Shown here piece by piece: positions 17,421 through 25,744 of a DNA stretch of 64,000 nt. A program made the translations under genes and the position numbers. This DNA is from Limnochorda sp. LNt (GTDB taxonomy: Bacteria; Bacillota; Limnochordia; Limnochordales; Geochordaceae): positions 2,790,001 to 2,854,000 of the forward strand of contig NZ_CP141614.1 in NCBI RefSeq assembly GCF_035593265.1. The letters are read 5' to 3'. Each line of letters starts with the position of its first letter. Position 1 is the first letter of the stretch. The notes beneath the pieces are model-generated. The model did no database searches. It had not been told where the DNA came from and was given only the letters and a program-made list of their open reading frames with translations.

Positions 17421-18601
17421 TGCTGGGCCGGGTCGTCCTGCTCGCCGTCCCGCTGGCCATCTTGACGGTACGCCTGGTGCCCTGGCGCGGGTGGCTCCGT
17501 CTCGGGGCGGGGGTGATCGTGGCAGGCCTGGCCGCATGGCTCCTGGTGGCGCTGGCGCCGCCCGGCCTGCTCGCCTATCTGGTCTCCTTCGCCGTCATGG
17601 CCAGCATCTTCGCCATGCTGAGCCTCGGGCTCAACGTGCAGTGGGGCTACACCGGCCTCTTCAACATCGGCATCGCCGGCTTCTTCGCCGTCGGTGCCTT
17701 CACGTCGGCACTGTTCACGACGGCCATGCCCACGGGCCCGCTGGCGGCGTACAGCCAGCAGGCCTTCGGGCTCGAGGCGCCCTTCGTGGTGGGCGTCGGC
17801 GCCGCTGCCATCCTCTCGGGGCTCCTGGCGGCCGCCATCGGGCTGCTCACGCTGCGGCTGCAGCAAGACTACCTGGCCATCGCCACCATCGGCATCGCGG
17901 AGCTGGTGCGGCTCGTCTTCCAGAACGAGCGCTGGCTGGCCAACGGTCCCCAGCCGCTGCGGGGCATCCCCCGTCCCCTGGAGTGCCTGGTGCAGGATCC
18001 GCCGTGCAGATGGCTGCCGGGCCCTCTCCAGTCGGTGGTGGCGCCCCTGGAGCCCCGAGACTACCCGTACGTCTACCTGATGCTGGCCGTCCTCGGCGTC
18101 ACGCTGGTCTACGTGCTCATCGAGCGGGCCATCCGATCCCCCTGGGGCCGGGTGTTGCGGGCCATCCGCGAGGAGGAGACGTCGGCCGCCATGAACGGCA
18201 AGGACGTGCTCGCCTTCAAGCTCCAGGCGCTGGTGGTGGGCGCCGTGATCATGGGGGCCGCAGGGGCCTTCTACGCGCACTACCTGGTCTCCATCGACTA
18301 CGGCCACTTCACGCCGCTGTACGGGACCTTCCTCATCTGGGTCATGCTGATGCTGGGCGGCAGCGGCAACAATCGAGGGGCCGTCCTGGGCGCCTTCGTC
18401 GTCTGGGGGATCTGGACGGGGACCACCTTCGTCACCGACTGGCTCAACCCGCTGCTGGCGGCCGTCTCGCCGGACCTGCCCGCTCGCAGTCCCTACCTGC
18501 GCTACATGCTGGTGGCCGTCATGCTGGAGCTGATCATCCTCTTCCGACCGCAGGGCCTGCTGGGCGAGGAGCGCAAGGTCTCGGTCCTGTACGAGGGATG
18601 A
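17420..18601 (+). CDS. livM: Branched-chain amino-acid ABC permease LivM
   Basis: A 393-aa permease partner of LivH. It contains LNVQWGYTGLFNIGIAGFFAVGAF, the LRLQQDYLAIATIGIAELVRLVFQNE segment, the EAA-like stretch GRVLRAIREEETSAAMNGKDV and the family end LELIILFRPQGLLGEER. An insertion of about 35 residues (near PLECLVQDPPCRWLPGPLQ) forms an external loop that could be variable between members. The start overlaps the livH stop by one base. A strong hairpin follows the gene. Confidence 0.92.
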   Translation: MLGRVVLLAVPLAILTVRLVPWRGWLRLGAGVIVAGLAAWLLVALAPPGLLAYLVSFAVMASIFAMLSLGLNVQWGYTGLFNIGIAGFFAVGAFTSALFTTAMPTGPLAAYSQQAFGLEAPFVVGVGAAAILSGLLAAAIGLLTLRLQQDYLAIATIGIAELVRLVFQNERWLANGPQPLRGIPRPLECLVQDPPCRWLPGPLQSVVAPLEPRDYPYVYLMLAVLGVTLVYVLIERAIRSPWGRVLRAIREEETSAAMNGKDVLAFKLQALVVGAVIMGAAGAFYAHYLVSIDYGHFTPLYGTFLIWVMLMLGGSGNNRGAVLGAFVVWGIWTGTTFVTDWLNPLLAAVSPDLPARSPYLRYMLVAVMLELIILFRPQGLLGEERKVSVLYEG

Positions 18602-18610
18602 GGAGTCGAC

Positions 18611-18636
18611 GGGGGCGGCCAGAGCGGGCCGCCCCC
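18611..18636. terminator. Bidirectional hairpin between livM and livK
   Basis: A perfect ten-base stem (GGGGGCGGCC/GGCCGCCCCC) with a six-base loop lies between the convergent ends of livM and livK. No T-run follows on either strand, but the position fits a shared terminator in a GC-rich genome. Confidence 0.6.
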
Positions 18637-18652
18637 CGGTCGCATCGGCCGC

Positions 18653-19993
18653 TCACTCGGCGGGGATCTGGTCGGCACGCCGGATGGTCACCGTCTCGAT
18701 GGTGCCGCCCGCGTAGCGCCACACCTCGACGGGCGTCACCACGTCGCCGGCGTCGTCGAAGTCCACGGGGCCCGCGGCGCCCGTGTAATCCACGGACTGC
18801 CCCTGCTGGAGCAGGCGCAGCGCCCGCTCGAACTCGCCCGGCCCCACCCGCTCGCCCGGCGGGTTGGCGACCTGGCGCAGGCGATCCCGCAGCGCCGCGC
18901 CGGTGACGGCGACGCCGTCCAGGTGGGCCCGGGCGATGGCGAGCCCGATGACGGCCATCGCGTCGTACGCCGTGTCCATGTAAGGCAGGGGCGGGCGCTG
19001 GCCGTAGCGCGCCTCGTAGGCCTGCGCGAAGGCCCGGAAGCCCTCCCACTCGGGGTCCGATCCCGGTGCCGTCCCCAGCTGCCCCTCGACCACCGAAGCG
19101 CCCAGCACCCGGACGATCTCCTCCGACTTGGTGCCGTCCGTGTACTGGAAGTTGGAGAAGCCGAAGACCTCCACGGCCTCCTTCATGTAGACGACGGCCT
19201 GGCCCGGATAGGTGGCCGCGAAGATGACCTCGGGGTCGCCCCGCAAGGCCAGCGCCAGCTCGGCCGTGTAGGTGGGCTTGGGCTCCTCCGGCACCGGCAC
19301 CTGCGCGGTGACGATGCCGCCCCGCAGCTGGAAGGAGTGGGCGAATCCGTTGGAGAGCCCCTGGCCGTACGGGTTGTTGACGTAGATGGTGGCCGCCCGA
19401 CGGACGCGGTAGCCCTGCACGATCTCGCCGGCCGCCAGCTGCGCCGCCACTACGCCCTGGAGCGCGTCCGAGGCGACGGTGCGGAAGAGAAAGTCGCGCT
19501 GGGTGTCGGCCGGCAGGAAGGTGATGAGCGGGGACGTGCTGGCCTGCGAGATCTGCACGACCCCCGCCGGGATGGTGACCGACTCCGCCACCGGGATGGT
19601 GACGCCCGAGGCCAGCGAGCCGATGATGGCCGGCACCCGATCGACCTCGACCAGCTTGCGGGCCCGGTCGATGCCCACCGAGGCCGTCGTCCCCGAGTCC
19701 TCGTGGACCAGCTCCACCAGAGGCCCGCCCAGCACCCGCTGGGCCGCCTCGTTGAGCTGCGCGGCGGCCAGCTCGACGGCGTTGCGGTGGCTCGGCCCGA
19801 ACTCCGCCAGGGCCCCCGTGTAGTCGATGAGGGTCCCCACCCTGACGACGGCTGGCCGCGCCTGCGCCTGCACCCTGAGGGTCAAGGCGTGGGACCCGAC
19901 CAACGCCCCGCCCACGACGCCGAGCTGCTTGAGAAAGGCGCGACGGTGGAGCCGCCGGACGTCCCCCGCCTGCCCCGATCTCGACCCCTGCAT
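18653..19993 (-). CDS. livK: ABC transporter amino-acid-binding protein (LivK/Leu-Ile-Val-binding type)
   Basis: A 446-aa periplasmic-binding-protein family member that captures the substrate of the neighbouring liv transporter. The N-terminus has an RR-x-FLK pattern (HRRAFLKQLGVVGGALVG) before a hydrophobic stretch ending AQA, suggesting Tat export of a folded protein. The mature part has the type I fold signatures VRVGTLIDYTGALAEFGPSHRNAVELA and AIIGSLASGVTIPVAESV. GGGGAGGGGG precedes the ATG. It lies on the opposite strand from livHM and livGF, between them. The ligand could be a branched-chain amino acid, an amide or another small metabolite. Confidence 0.88.
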   Translation of the reverse strand: MQGSRSGQAGDVRRLHRRAFLKQLGVVGGALVGSHALTLRVQAQARPAVVRVGTLIDYTGALAEFGPSHRNAVELAAAQLNEAAQRVLGGPLVELVHEDSGTTASVGIDRARKLVEVDRVPAIIGSLASGVTIPVAESVTIPAGVVQISQASTSPLITFLPADTQRDFLFRTVASDALQGVVAAQLAAGEIVQGYRVRRAATIYVNNPYGQGLSNGFAHSFQLRGGIVTAQVPVPEEPKPTYTAELALALRGDPEVIFAATYPGQAVVYMKEAVEVFGFSNFQYTDGTKSEEIVRVLGASVVEGQLGTAPGSDPEWEGFRAFAQAYEARYGQRPPLPYMDTAYDAMAVIGLAIARAHLDGVAVTGAALRDRLRQVANPPGERVGPGEFERALRLLQQGQSVDYTGAAGPVDFDDAGDVVTPVEVWRYAGGTIETVTIRRADQIPAE

Positions 19994-20156
19994 CTTCGAG
20001 CCCCCTCCCCACGATTGGCGAGACGGACGGGCGGCGACCCGTCACGCTCGCCTCCCCCGGGCCGTACAGGTCGTGATGGGACTTTTGTCTAACGATCTGG
20101 CAAAGAGGGCCAGGCTGTCAAGATCGGTTCGCAACAATGCCACAGGCGGCGACCCG

Positions 20157-20186
20157 TGGACAGGGGACGCGGTTGCCCTCTATAAT
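20157..20186 (+). promoter_or_regulatory. Sigma-A-type promoter for livGF
   Basis: TGGACA (20157-20162), an 18-base spacer and a perfect TATAAT (20181-20186) lie 44 bases before the chosen livG start. Transcription would begin near 20193, which leaves the ATG at 20200 too close for a ribosome site and favours ATG 20230. Confidence 0.7.
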
Positions 20187-20229
20187 CGCAACAAGTCGCA
20201 TGACGACCAGCTGCCGGGGCGGGCGAGCC

Positions 20230-21024
20230 ATGCAACGTTCGGCGGGCTCCATCCTCGAGGTAAAGGACCTGACCAAGGAGTTCGGCGGCCTGCGGGCGGT
20301 CAACGGCTGCACGCTGGAGGTGCAGGCGGGTAGCATCACCGGTCTCATCGGTCCCAACGGCGCCGGCAAGTCGACGCTGTTCAACCTCATCACCGGATTC
20401 GAGACGCCCGACCGGGGCCGGATCCTCTTCCGCGGCGAGGACGTGACCGGCCTGCCGCCTCACCGCATCTTCCAGAGGGGGCTGTGCCGGACCTTCCAGA
20501 TCCCCCGTGAGCACCGCGGCATGACGGTGCTCGAAAACCTGATGCTGGTGCCCCCCTATCAAATCGGTGAGCGCCTGTGGAACCCGTGGCTGCGCCCTCG
20601 GGCCGTCCGGCGCCAGGAGATGGGCATCCGCGACCGGGCCCTCGCGGCACTGGAGATGGTGGACCTGGTGGCGTGGCAGGACCGCCCGGCAGGCGAGCTC
20701 TCCGGCGGGCAGCGCAAGCTCCTGGAGCTGGCTCGCACCCTGATGGCCGACCCCGCGATGATCCTGCTGGACGAGCCCGGTGCCGGCGTCAACCCCACCC
20801 TGATGCGCCGTCTCACGGCGGTGATCCAGCGGCTCCGGGAGGAGCGGGGGGTCACCTTCCTCATCATCGAGCACGACCTGGATCTGGTCACGCGCCTCTG
20901 CGACACCGTCATCGTGATGAGCGAGGGGGCGACGCTCGCCGAGGGGCCCCCCGACGCGATCCGGCGCGACCCGCGGGTGGTCGAGGCCTATCTGGGCGGC
21001 CAGTACGTGGCCGTGGAGGGCTGA
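20230..21024 (+). CDS. livG: Branched-chain amino-acid ABC ATPase LivG
   Basis: A 264-aa cytoplasmic ATPase of the liv importer. Walker A (GPNGAGKST), the Q-loop region CRTFQIPREHRGMTVLENL, the signature LSGGQRKLLELARTL, Walker B (AMILLDEPGAGVNP) and the switch His (LIIEHDLDLV) are all present. The C-terminal tail VVEAYLGG is typical of LivG. I chose ATG 20230 because an upstream consensus promoter makes the earlier ATG unlikely. Seven bases separate it from livF. Confidence 0.93.
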   Translation: MQRSAGSILEVKDLTKEFGGLRAVNGCTLEVQAGSITGLIGPNGAGKSTLFNLITGFETPDRGRILFRGEDVTGLPPHRIFQRGLCRTFQIPREHRGMTVLENLMLVPPYQIGERLWNPWLRPRAVRRQEMGIRDRALAALEMVDLVAWQDRPAGELSGGQRKLLELARTLMADPAMILLDEPGAGVNPTLMRRLTAVIQRLREERGVTFLIIEHDLDLVTRLCDTVIVMSEGATLAEGPPDAIRRDPRVVEAYLGGQYVAVEG

Positions 21025-21031
21025 GACCGGC

Positions 21032-21736
21032 ATGGCGCTGCTCGAGGTCCAAGATCTCCAGGCCGGCTACCACGACGTGCCCATCCTTCACGGCCTCGCC
21101 ATGAGGGTCGCTGAAGGCGAGCTGGTGGCCATCGTCGGCCCCAACGGCGCGGGCAAGTCGACCCTGATGAAAGCACTCTTCGGCCTGGTGCGGGTCATCG
21201 CTGGCAGCGTGCGGCTGGACGGCCAGGAGATCACCCACCTGCCGCCGGAGCGGCGGGTCCCCCTGGGCCTCTCCTACGTCCCGCAGGTCGACAACGTCTT
21301 CGCCTCGCTGACCGTCGAGGAGAACCTGGAGATGGGTGCCTACCTGGCCCCCTATGAGGTGCGGCCCCGCATGGAGCAGGTGCTGGAGCTCTTTCCGCTG
21401 CTGCGCCGGCGTCTGCGGCAGCGGGTCGGCACCATGTCGGGCGGAGAGCGTCAGATGGTCGCCATGGGCCGGGCCTTGATGTTGCGGCCTCGCCTGCTGC
21501 TCCTCGACGAGCCGTCCGCGGGGCTCGCGCCTTCCATGGTCGACGCGCTCTTCGCGCAGGTGCAGGCCATCCGGCGCTCCGGGGTGGCCATCGTCATGGT
21601 GGAGCAAAACGCCCGCCGTTCCCTGGAGATCGCGGACCGCGGCTACGTGCTGGCGAGCGGCCGGACGCGATTCGAGGGACGGGGCGCCGACCTGGCGTCC
21701 GACCCCGAGGTGGCACGCCTCTACCTGGGCGGGTGA
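21032..21736 (+). CDS. livF: Branched-chain amino-acid ABC ATPase LivF
   Basis: A 234-aa ATPase that forms the heterodimer with LivG. Walker A (GPNGAGKST), FASLTVEENLEMGAYL, signature MSGGERQMVAMGRAL, Walker B (LLLLDEPSAGLAP) and the switch motif (VMVEQNARRSLEIADRGYVL) are intact, and the length is standard. It ends the livGF operon, converging on the peptide transporter genes. Confidence 0.93.
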   Translation: MALLEVQDLQAGYHDVPILHGLAMRVAEGELVAIVGPNGAGKSTLMKALFGLVRVIAGSVRLDGQEITHLPPERRVPLGLSYVPQVDNVFASLTVEENLEMGAYLAPYEVRPRMEQVLELFPLLRRRLRQRVGTMSGGERQMVAMGRALMLRPRLLLLDEPSAGLAPSMVDALFAQVQAIRRSGVAIVMVEQNARRSLEIADRGYVLASGRTRFEGRGADLASDPEVARLYLGG

Positions 21737-21757
21737 CCCGCTCAGGCCGGGCCCCCA

Positions 21758-22615
21758 TCACGACGCGTCGACGCCTCCGCGCAGCCGCGGGTTGTAGACT
21801 TCGTCGAGGCTCGCGTTGAGCAGCTGCAGGCTGAAGGCGACCACGGCCAGTGCGACCGTCGGCGGCAGGAAGGCCCACCAGACCCCCTGGCGCACCGCCT
21901 CCCATAGCAGGGCCCACTGCAGCATCACGCCCAGGGAGACGCTATTGGACGGCCCCAGCCCCAGCATGGCGAGCGCGGCCTCGGTCAGGACCGCCGAGGC
22001 CAGCTGTAGCGTGAACGCCATGGCCAGGTAGGAGAGCATATAGGGGACGATGTCGCGCACGATGATCCCCGCCCCGCTCGCCCCCGACAGCCGCGCCACC
22101 CAGACGTGCTCGCGCGCCTTGAGGCTGGTGGCCTGGGCCCTGACGGCCCGGGCCGTCCACGGCCACGACGTGATGCCGATGATCAGGCCCATCGCCTGGA
22201 CGCTGCGCGACTTGAGCGCCACCGACAGCAGGATCAGGATGACGAACGACGGGATGGTGATGAGGACGTTGGTGAGGCCCATCAGCATCTCGTCGGTGAG
22301 CCCCCCGTAAAAGCCCGCGGCGGTCCCCACCACGGCTCCCAGCAAGACCGAGATGACCCCGGCCATGGCCCCTATCTGCAGCGACGTGCGGGTGCCGTGC
22401 ATCAAGAGCGTCAGCTCGTCTCGCCCGAAGTTGTCGGTGCCGAGCCACGCGTAGCGAGAGGGGCCCGCGAACGGCATGTCGACGATGGCGTAGGGATCCC
22501 GCCCCGACACGACGGGCCCCAGCATCCCGAACGCGACGACGCCGCAGACCAGCGCGAGGCTGACCGCCAGCCGGCGCGAACGCAACACCCGGATCCGACG
22601 CCCGGCGAGGCCCAT
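21758..22615 (-). CDS. Oligopeptide/oligosaccharide ABC permease, DppC/OppC type
   Basis: A 285-aa permease with six hydrophobic segments. It has the family features WLGTDNFGRDELTLLMHGTRTSLQIG, the coupling helix WPWTARAVRAQATSLKAREHVWVARLSGASG and the C-terminal region VFSLQLL-like before LRGGVDAS. ATG 22615 follows GGGGGAG and begins two bases after the dppB-type stop, so the two permeases are translationally linked. It may import peptides or, as in some related systems, beta-glucan oligosaccharides. No OppD/OppF ATPase is in the window, so these must come from elsewhere. Confidence 0.88.
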   Translation of the reverse strand: MGLAGRRIRVLRSRRLAVSLALVCGVVAFGMLGPVVSGRDPYAIVDMPFAGPSRYAWLGTDNFGRDELTLLMHGTRTSLQIGAMAGVISVLLGAVVGTAAGFYGGLTDEMLMGLTNVLITIPSFVILILLSVALKSRSVQAMGLIIGITSWPWTARAVRAQATSLKAREHVWVARLSGASGAGIIVRDIVPYMLSYLAMAFTLQLASAVLTEAALAMLGLGPSNSVSLGVMLQWALLWEAVRQGVWWAFLPPTVALAVVAFSLQLLNASLDEVYNPRLRGGVDAS

Positions 22616-22617
22616 CG

Positions 22618-23625
22618 CTATCGCTCCCCCAGCTGGACGGCCCGGATGCGGGGATCGATGAAGCCGTAGGCGATGTCGACCAGGAAGTTGGCCAGTAGCA
22701 CCGCCACGGCGATGCACAGGGTGACGCCCTGGATGAGCGGGTAGTCGTTGAGCGAGATAGCGTTGAAGAGCAGATAGCCAATCCCCGGGTACGAGAAGAC
22801 CAGCTCGGTGATGAGCGCGCCTCCCACCAGGGTGCCCAGCGCGAGCGCCAGCCCGGTCACCTGCGGGAGCATGGCGTTTCGGAAGACGTAGCGAAGCACC
22901 CGCGGCTGGGTCACGCCCATGGCGCGTGAGTAGCGCACGTAGTCGGCCCCCAGCTCGTAGATGGCCATCGAGCGCATCCCCACGGCCTGTCCGCCGATGG
23001 CCACCAGGACCAGCGACAGGAAGGGCAGGGCATAGTGGTGCAGCAGGTCCAGCACGAAGGCGGTGCTCCAGGAGGGCGTCAGCCCGAAGCTGTAGCCACC
23101 GGCTGACGGAAACAGCGGAACCGCCACCGCCAGAGCGTACAGCAGCAGGATGGCCATGGCGTAGTACGGGATGCTGGAGAGGGCCAGCGCGGCGACGAAC
23201 AGCCGCCCGTCGAACCGGCCTCCCCTGTAGGCGGCCACGGCGCCCAGCACGTTGCCCAGCAACCAGCCCACCAGGATGGCGGGCAGCTGCAAGGCCACGG
23301 TCCACGGGAGGGCCTGGCCGATCAGGTCCTGCACCCGGGCCGGGTAGTACGAGAAGGAGACCCCCAGGTTGCCGCGCAACACGTTGCCCAGGTAGGCGAC
23401 GAACTGTTGCCCCATGGGCCGGTCGAGCCCGAACTCTTCGAGGAACGCCTGGTAGACGCGCCCCGCCGCCTGGCCCTGCAGACCCCCCTGCAAGAAGCGC
23501 GCCACGAGGGCGTCGACGGGGTTGCCGGGAATCAGGCGGGGCAGCACGAAGTTGAGTCCCAACGCCACGAACAACGCCAGCGTGTACCACAGGAGTTTGA
23601 ACAGTACGTACCGACGCAGCCCCAT
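22618..23625 (-). CDS. Oligopeptide/oligosaccharide ABC permease, DppB/OppB type
   Basis: A 335-aa permease with the characteristic N-terminus (LFKLLWYTLALFVALGLNFVLPRLIPGNPV), the large external loop with FGLDRPMGQQFVAYLGNVLRGNLGVSF, the coupling motif RYSRAMGVTQPRVLRYVFRNAMLPQ and the LVGGALITELVFSYPGIGYLLFNAI segment. I use ATG 23625, where homology starts; the frame extends 21 codons upstream with a GGGAGGGG site, so the exact start is uncertain. It follows the binding-protein gene across an 84-bp gap that contains a strong hairpin. Confidence 0.88.
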   Translation of the reverse strand: MGLRRYVLFKLLWYTLALFVALGLNFVLPRLIPGNPVDALVARFLQGGLQGQAAGRVYQAFLEEFGLDRPMGQQFVAYLGNVLRGNLGVSFSYYPARVQDLIGQALPWTVALQLPAILVGWLLGNVLGAVAAYRGGRFDGRLFVAALALSSIPYYAMAILLLYALAVAVPLFPSAGGYSFGLTPSWSTAFVLDLLHHYALPFLSLVLVAIGGQAVGMRSMAIYELGADYVRYSRAMGVTQPRVLRYVFRNAMLPQVTGLALALGTLVGGALITELVFSYPGIGYLLFNAISLNDYPLIQGVTLCIAVAVLLANFLVDIAYGFIDPRIRAVQLGER

Positions 23626-23672
23626 GAACCGGTCACGACCCCTCCCGTCAGCGACGTGCGATCGGGCGAGGG

Positions 23673-23700
23673 GCGGGGTGCCCCTCACGGGGCACCCCGC
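23673..23700 (-). promoter_or_regulatory. Intercistronic hairpin between binding protein and permease genes
   Basis: A perfect 12-base stem (GCGGGGTGCCCC/GGGGCACCCCGC) with a TCAC loop. It lies directly after the binding-protein stop, within the operon and without a T-run. It probably protects the upstream message from decay or attenuates transcription so that more binding protein than permease is made, as known for other ABC operons. Confidence 0.65.
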
Positions 23701-23709
23701 CAGCCGTCG

Positions 23710-25410
23710 TCACCTGGGCCGGACCAGTCTCAGCACCGAGATGTAGAAGGCCGGTGGGGCCTTGGGATCGGAGGCGGTCGGGAACCCCGTCCAGTGGGTC
23801 TCGTTGAACTCGTAGAACGCCAGCGGCCGGTACATCAGGGGGATGGCCGGGACGTTCTCCATGAAGATGCGGTCCAGCTCGCCGTAGATCCGGCGCAGCT
23901 CCTCCACGCTCCCCGCCTGTGCCGCCTGGTCGAGCAGCCGTGCCACGTCAGGATGGGAGAAGCGCCCGTAGTTCTGGAAGGTCTGCTGGCCGATGGGGGC
24001 TGCCGCTCGGTCGTCCAGGACGTCGCGGAAGCGGGTCCACGGGCTGGCCGGCCCGACGCCCGAGACGTACCAGAGCGCCATGTCGAAGTTGCCCTCCTGG
24101 ACGTTGGACGTCACGACGGGTGCCTGGGGGAACTCGGTGCGCACTTCGATGCCGACCTGTCGCGCGCTCTGCGACACGATCTCCAGGGCGGCCATCCAGT
24201 CGGTCCACCCGTAGGGGGTCTGGACCGTGAAGCTCAGCCGCGTGCCGTCGGGCAGCACGTAGATCCCGTCGGAACCCTTGCGGGCCCCCAGCTCCCTCTC
24301 CAGGATCTCCACCGACCGAGCCGGGTAGTAGCGCCATCCGTAGCGATTGACCAGCTCCTCGTTGAAGAAGCGAGCCTCGACGCCCGCCGGGATGATGAGG
24401 CTGGACCTGGCCGGCTCGGAGTAGCGGGACATGGCGGTCCGGGCGATGAGCGCGTAGTCGATGGCGTAGGCCAGGGCTCGCCGCACCGCCACGTTGTCGA
24501 GGCCCTTGCGATGGACGTTGATGATGAGCAGCGGGATGGAGCCCGGGATGTGGTACGGCTCCTGCGCGAACCAGGTCTTGACGTTGGGCAGGGTCCAGAT
24601 CTGGGGTACGAACTGCTGCGACAGGTCCACCTCCGCCTGCCTCAAGGCCAGGTTGCCGGCGTCGTTGCTACGGAAGATGGGGTGGACCAGGTACCGGGGG
24701 GTCGGCATCCCGTAGATGGACCTGCCCCAGTACTCGTCGTACCGGCGCAGGATGATCCGCTCCGGGTTGTAGCTGTCGACGCGGTAGGGGCCAGATCCCA
24801 CCGGGTCCAGGTTCTCGAACTCGATCAGGGCGCTGCGCCCCCGATCGGCCAGGGGCCCCCAGATGTGCTCCGGCAGGATGAAGACGGTCGCCACGTACTC
24901 CTCCACCAGCAGGCGATTGGGGCGGGCCGGGTCCAGTCGGATCTCGACCGTCCGGTCGTCGACGGCCCTCACCGATTGGACGTGCTGCCAGAAGGGGCTG
25001 TAGCCCAGGCTGAACCGCCGTGCCAGCTCGAACGTGAAGACCACGTCTCGAGCCGTAAGGGGCCGGCCGTCTTGCCAGCGCGTGCCGGGCTGGAGCTGGA
25101 TTCGCATGGTGGCGGCGTCCACCCACTGGAAGCCCTGGGCCAGCAGCGGGTCGAAGCGGCCGTTGACGATGTCGTACAGGAAGAGGCTCTCGTAGATGTA
25201 CCCGCCGCCTCCCGGAGCCGTGGATCCCGTGCCGTTGACGGGCCAGGCGGGGCTGGGTGCCAGCGGGTTGAAGTTGGTGGGCGGACCCCACTGGTGCCCG
25301 GCGATGTACAAGGTCTCGTTGCGAGGCAGGGTACCGGCCAGGGCCAGCGAGGCGCCGGTGACGGCGACCAGCACGACGGCCCCCAACAACGCGACGAAGG
25401 ATCGCCTCAA
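23710..25410 (-). CDS. ABC transporter solute-binding protein, family 5
   Basis: A 566-aa extracellular binding protein of the oligopeptide/nickel/oligosaccharide family. A signal peptide (RRSFVALLGAVVLVAVTGASLALA) precedes GTLPRNETLYIAGHQWGPPTNFNPL. Other signatures are LQPGTRWQDGRPLTARDVVFTFELA and the VRRALAYAIDYALIARTA helix. The WGPPTNFNPL opening resembles binding proteins for cello- or xylo-oligosaccharides as much as for peptides. I start at TTG 25410, which has a textbook AGGAGGT seven bases upstream; the GTG/ATG-type starts further up would spoil the signal peptide. First gene of the operon. Confidence 0.88.
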   Translation of the reverse strand: MRRSFVALLGAVVLVAVTGASLALAGTLPRNETLYIAGHQWGPPTNFNPLAPSPAWPVNGTGSTAPGGGGYIYESLFLYDIVNGRFDPLLAQGFQWVDAATMRIQLQPGTRWQDGRPLTARDVVFTFELARRFSLGYSPFWQHVQSVRAVDDRTVEIRLDPARPNRLLVEEYVATVFILPEHIWGPLADRGRSALIEFENLDPVGSGPYRVDSYNPERIILRRYDEYWGRSIYGMPTPRYLVHPIFRSNDAGNLALRQAEVDLSQQFVPQIWTLPNVKTWFAQEPYHIPGSIPLLIINVHRKGLDNVAVRRALAYAIDYALIARTAMSRYSEPARSSLIIPAGVEARFFNEELVNRYGWRYYPARSVEILERELGARKGSDGIYVLPDGTRLSFTVQTPYGWTDWMAALEIVSQSARQVGIEVRTEFPQAPVVTSNVQEGNFDMALWYVSGVGPASPWTRFRDVLDDRAAAPIGQQTFQNYGRFSHPDVARLLDQAAQAGSVEELRRIYGELDRIFMENVPAIPLMYRPLAFYEFNETHWTGFPTASDPKAPPAFYISVLRLVRPR

Positions 25411-25744
25411 GGAAGCCACCTCCTCAGCTCGATCACGTGCCCACGACGGGGCCATGCGGCATCGCTACCGCAAGCGATGGACGACTCGCTCCCACCTCCT
25501 GGCGTCGAAGCGCCCGGGCGCCCTCGCCGTCTGAACCCGCTTTCTATCTTTGCTCCCATCGTGCCAGGGACCTGGCCATCCCCATGGGCGCGGAGGCCTT
25601 TCCTGGCTATGAAAGCCTTCTCGAACGCGCTTGCCACCTCCTGCCTGCCCGGTGACCCCACCGCGCAGGGATCGAGCAGGGCCCCGACGAAGCGCTCCGG
25701 TGCCGGCGATAGAGGCCGGTCATGCACCATCGAGACGGGAGGCG
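25411..25744. other. Divergent intergenic region, 334 bp, no gene seen
   Basis: This gap separates two divergent ABC operons and must contain both promoters, but no clear -35/-10 pair stands out. It holds an imperfect inverted repeat, GAGGCCTTTC (25593-25602) and GAAAGCCTTC (25611-25620), matching at eight of ten positions, which could be an operator. Short open frames here have no ribosome sites. Confidence 0.4.

Noticed and set aside
20093-20121. Minus-strand TTGACA at 20116-20121 as livK promoter
   Set aside because: The -35 is perfect but no acceptable -10 lies 16-18 bases downstream, so I did not call a promoter.
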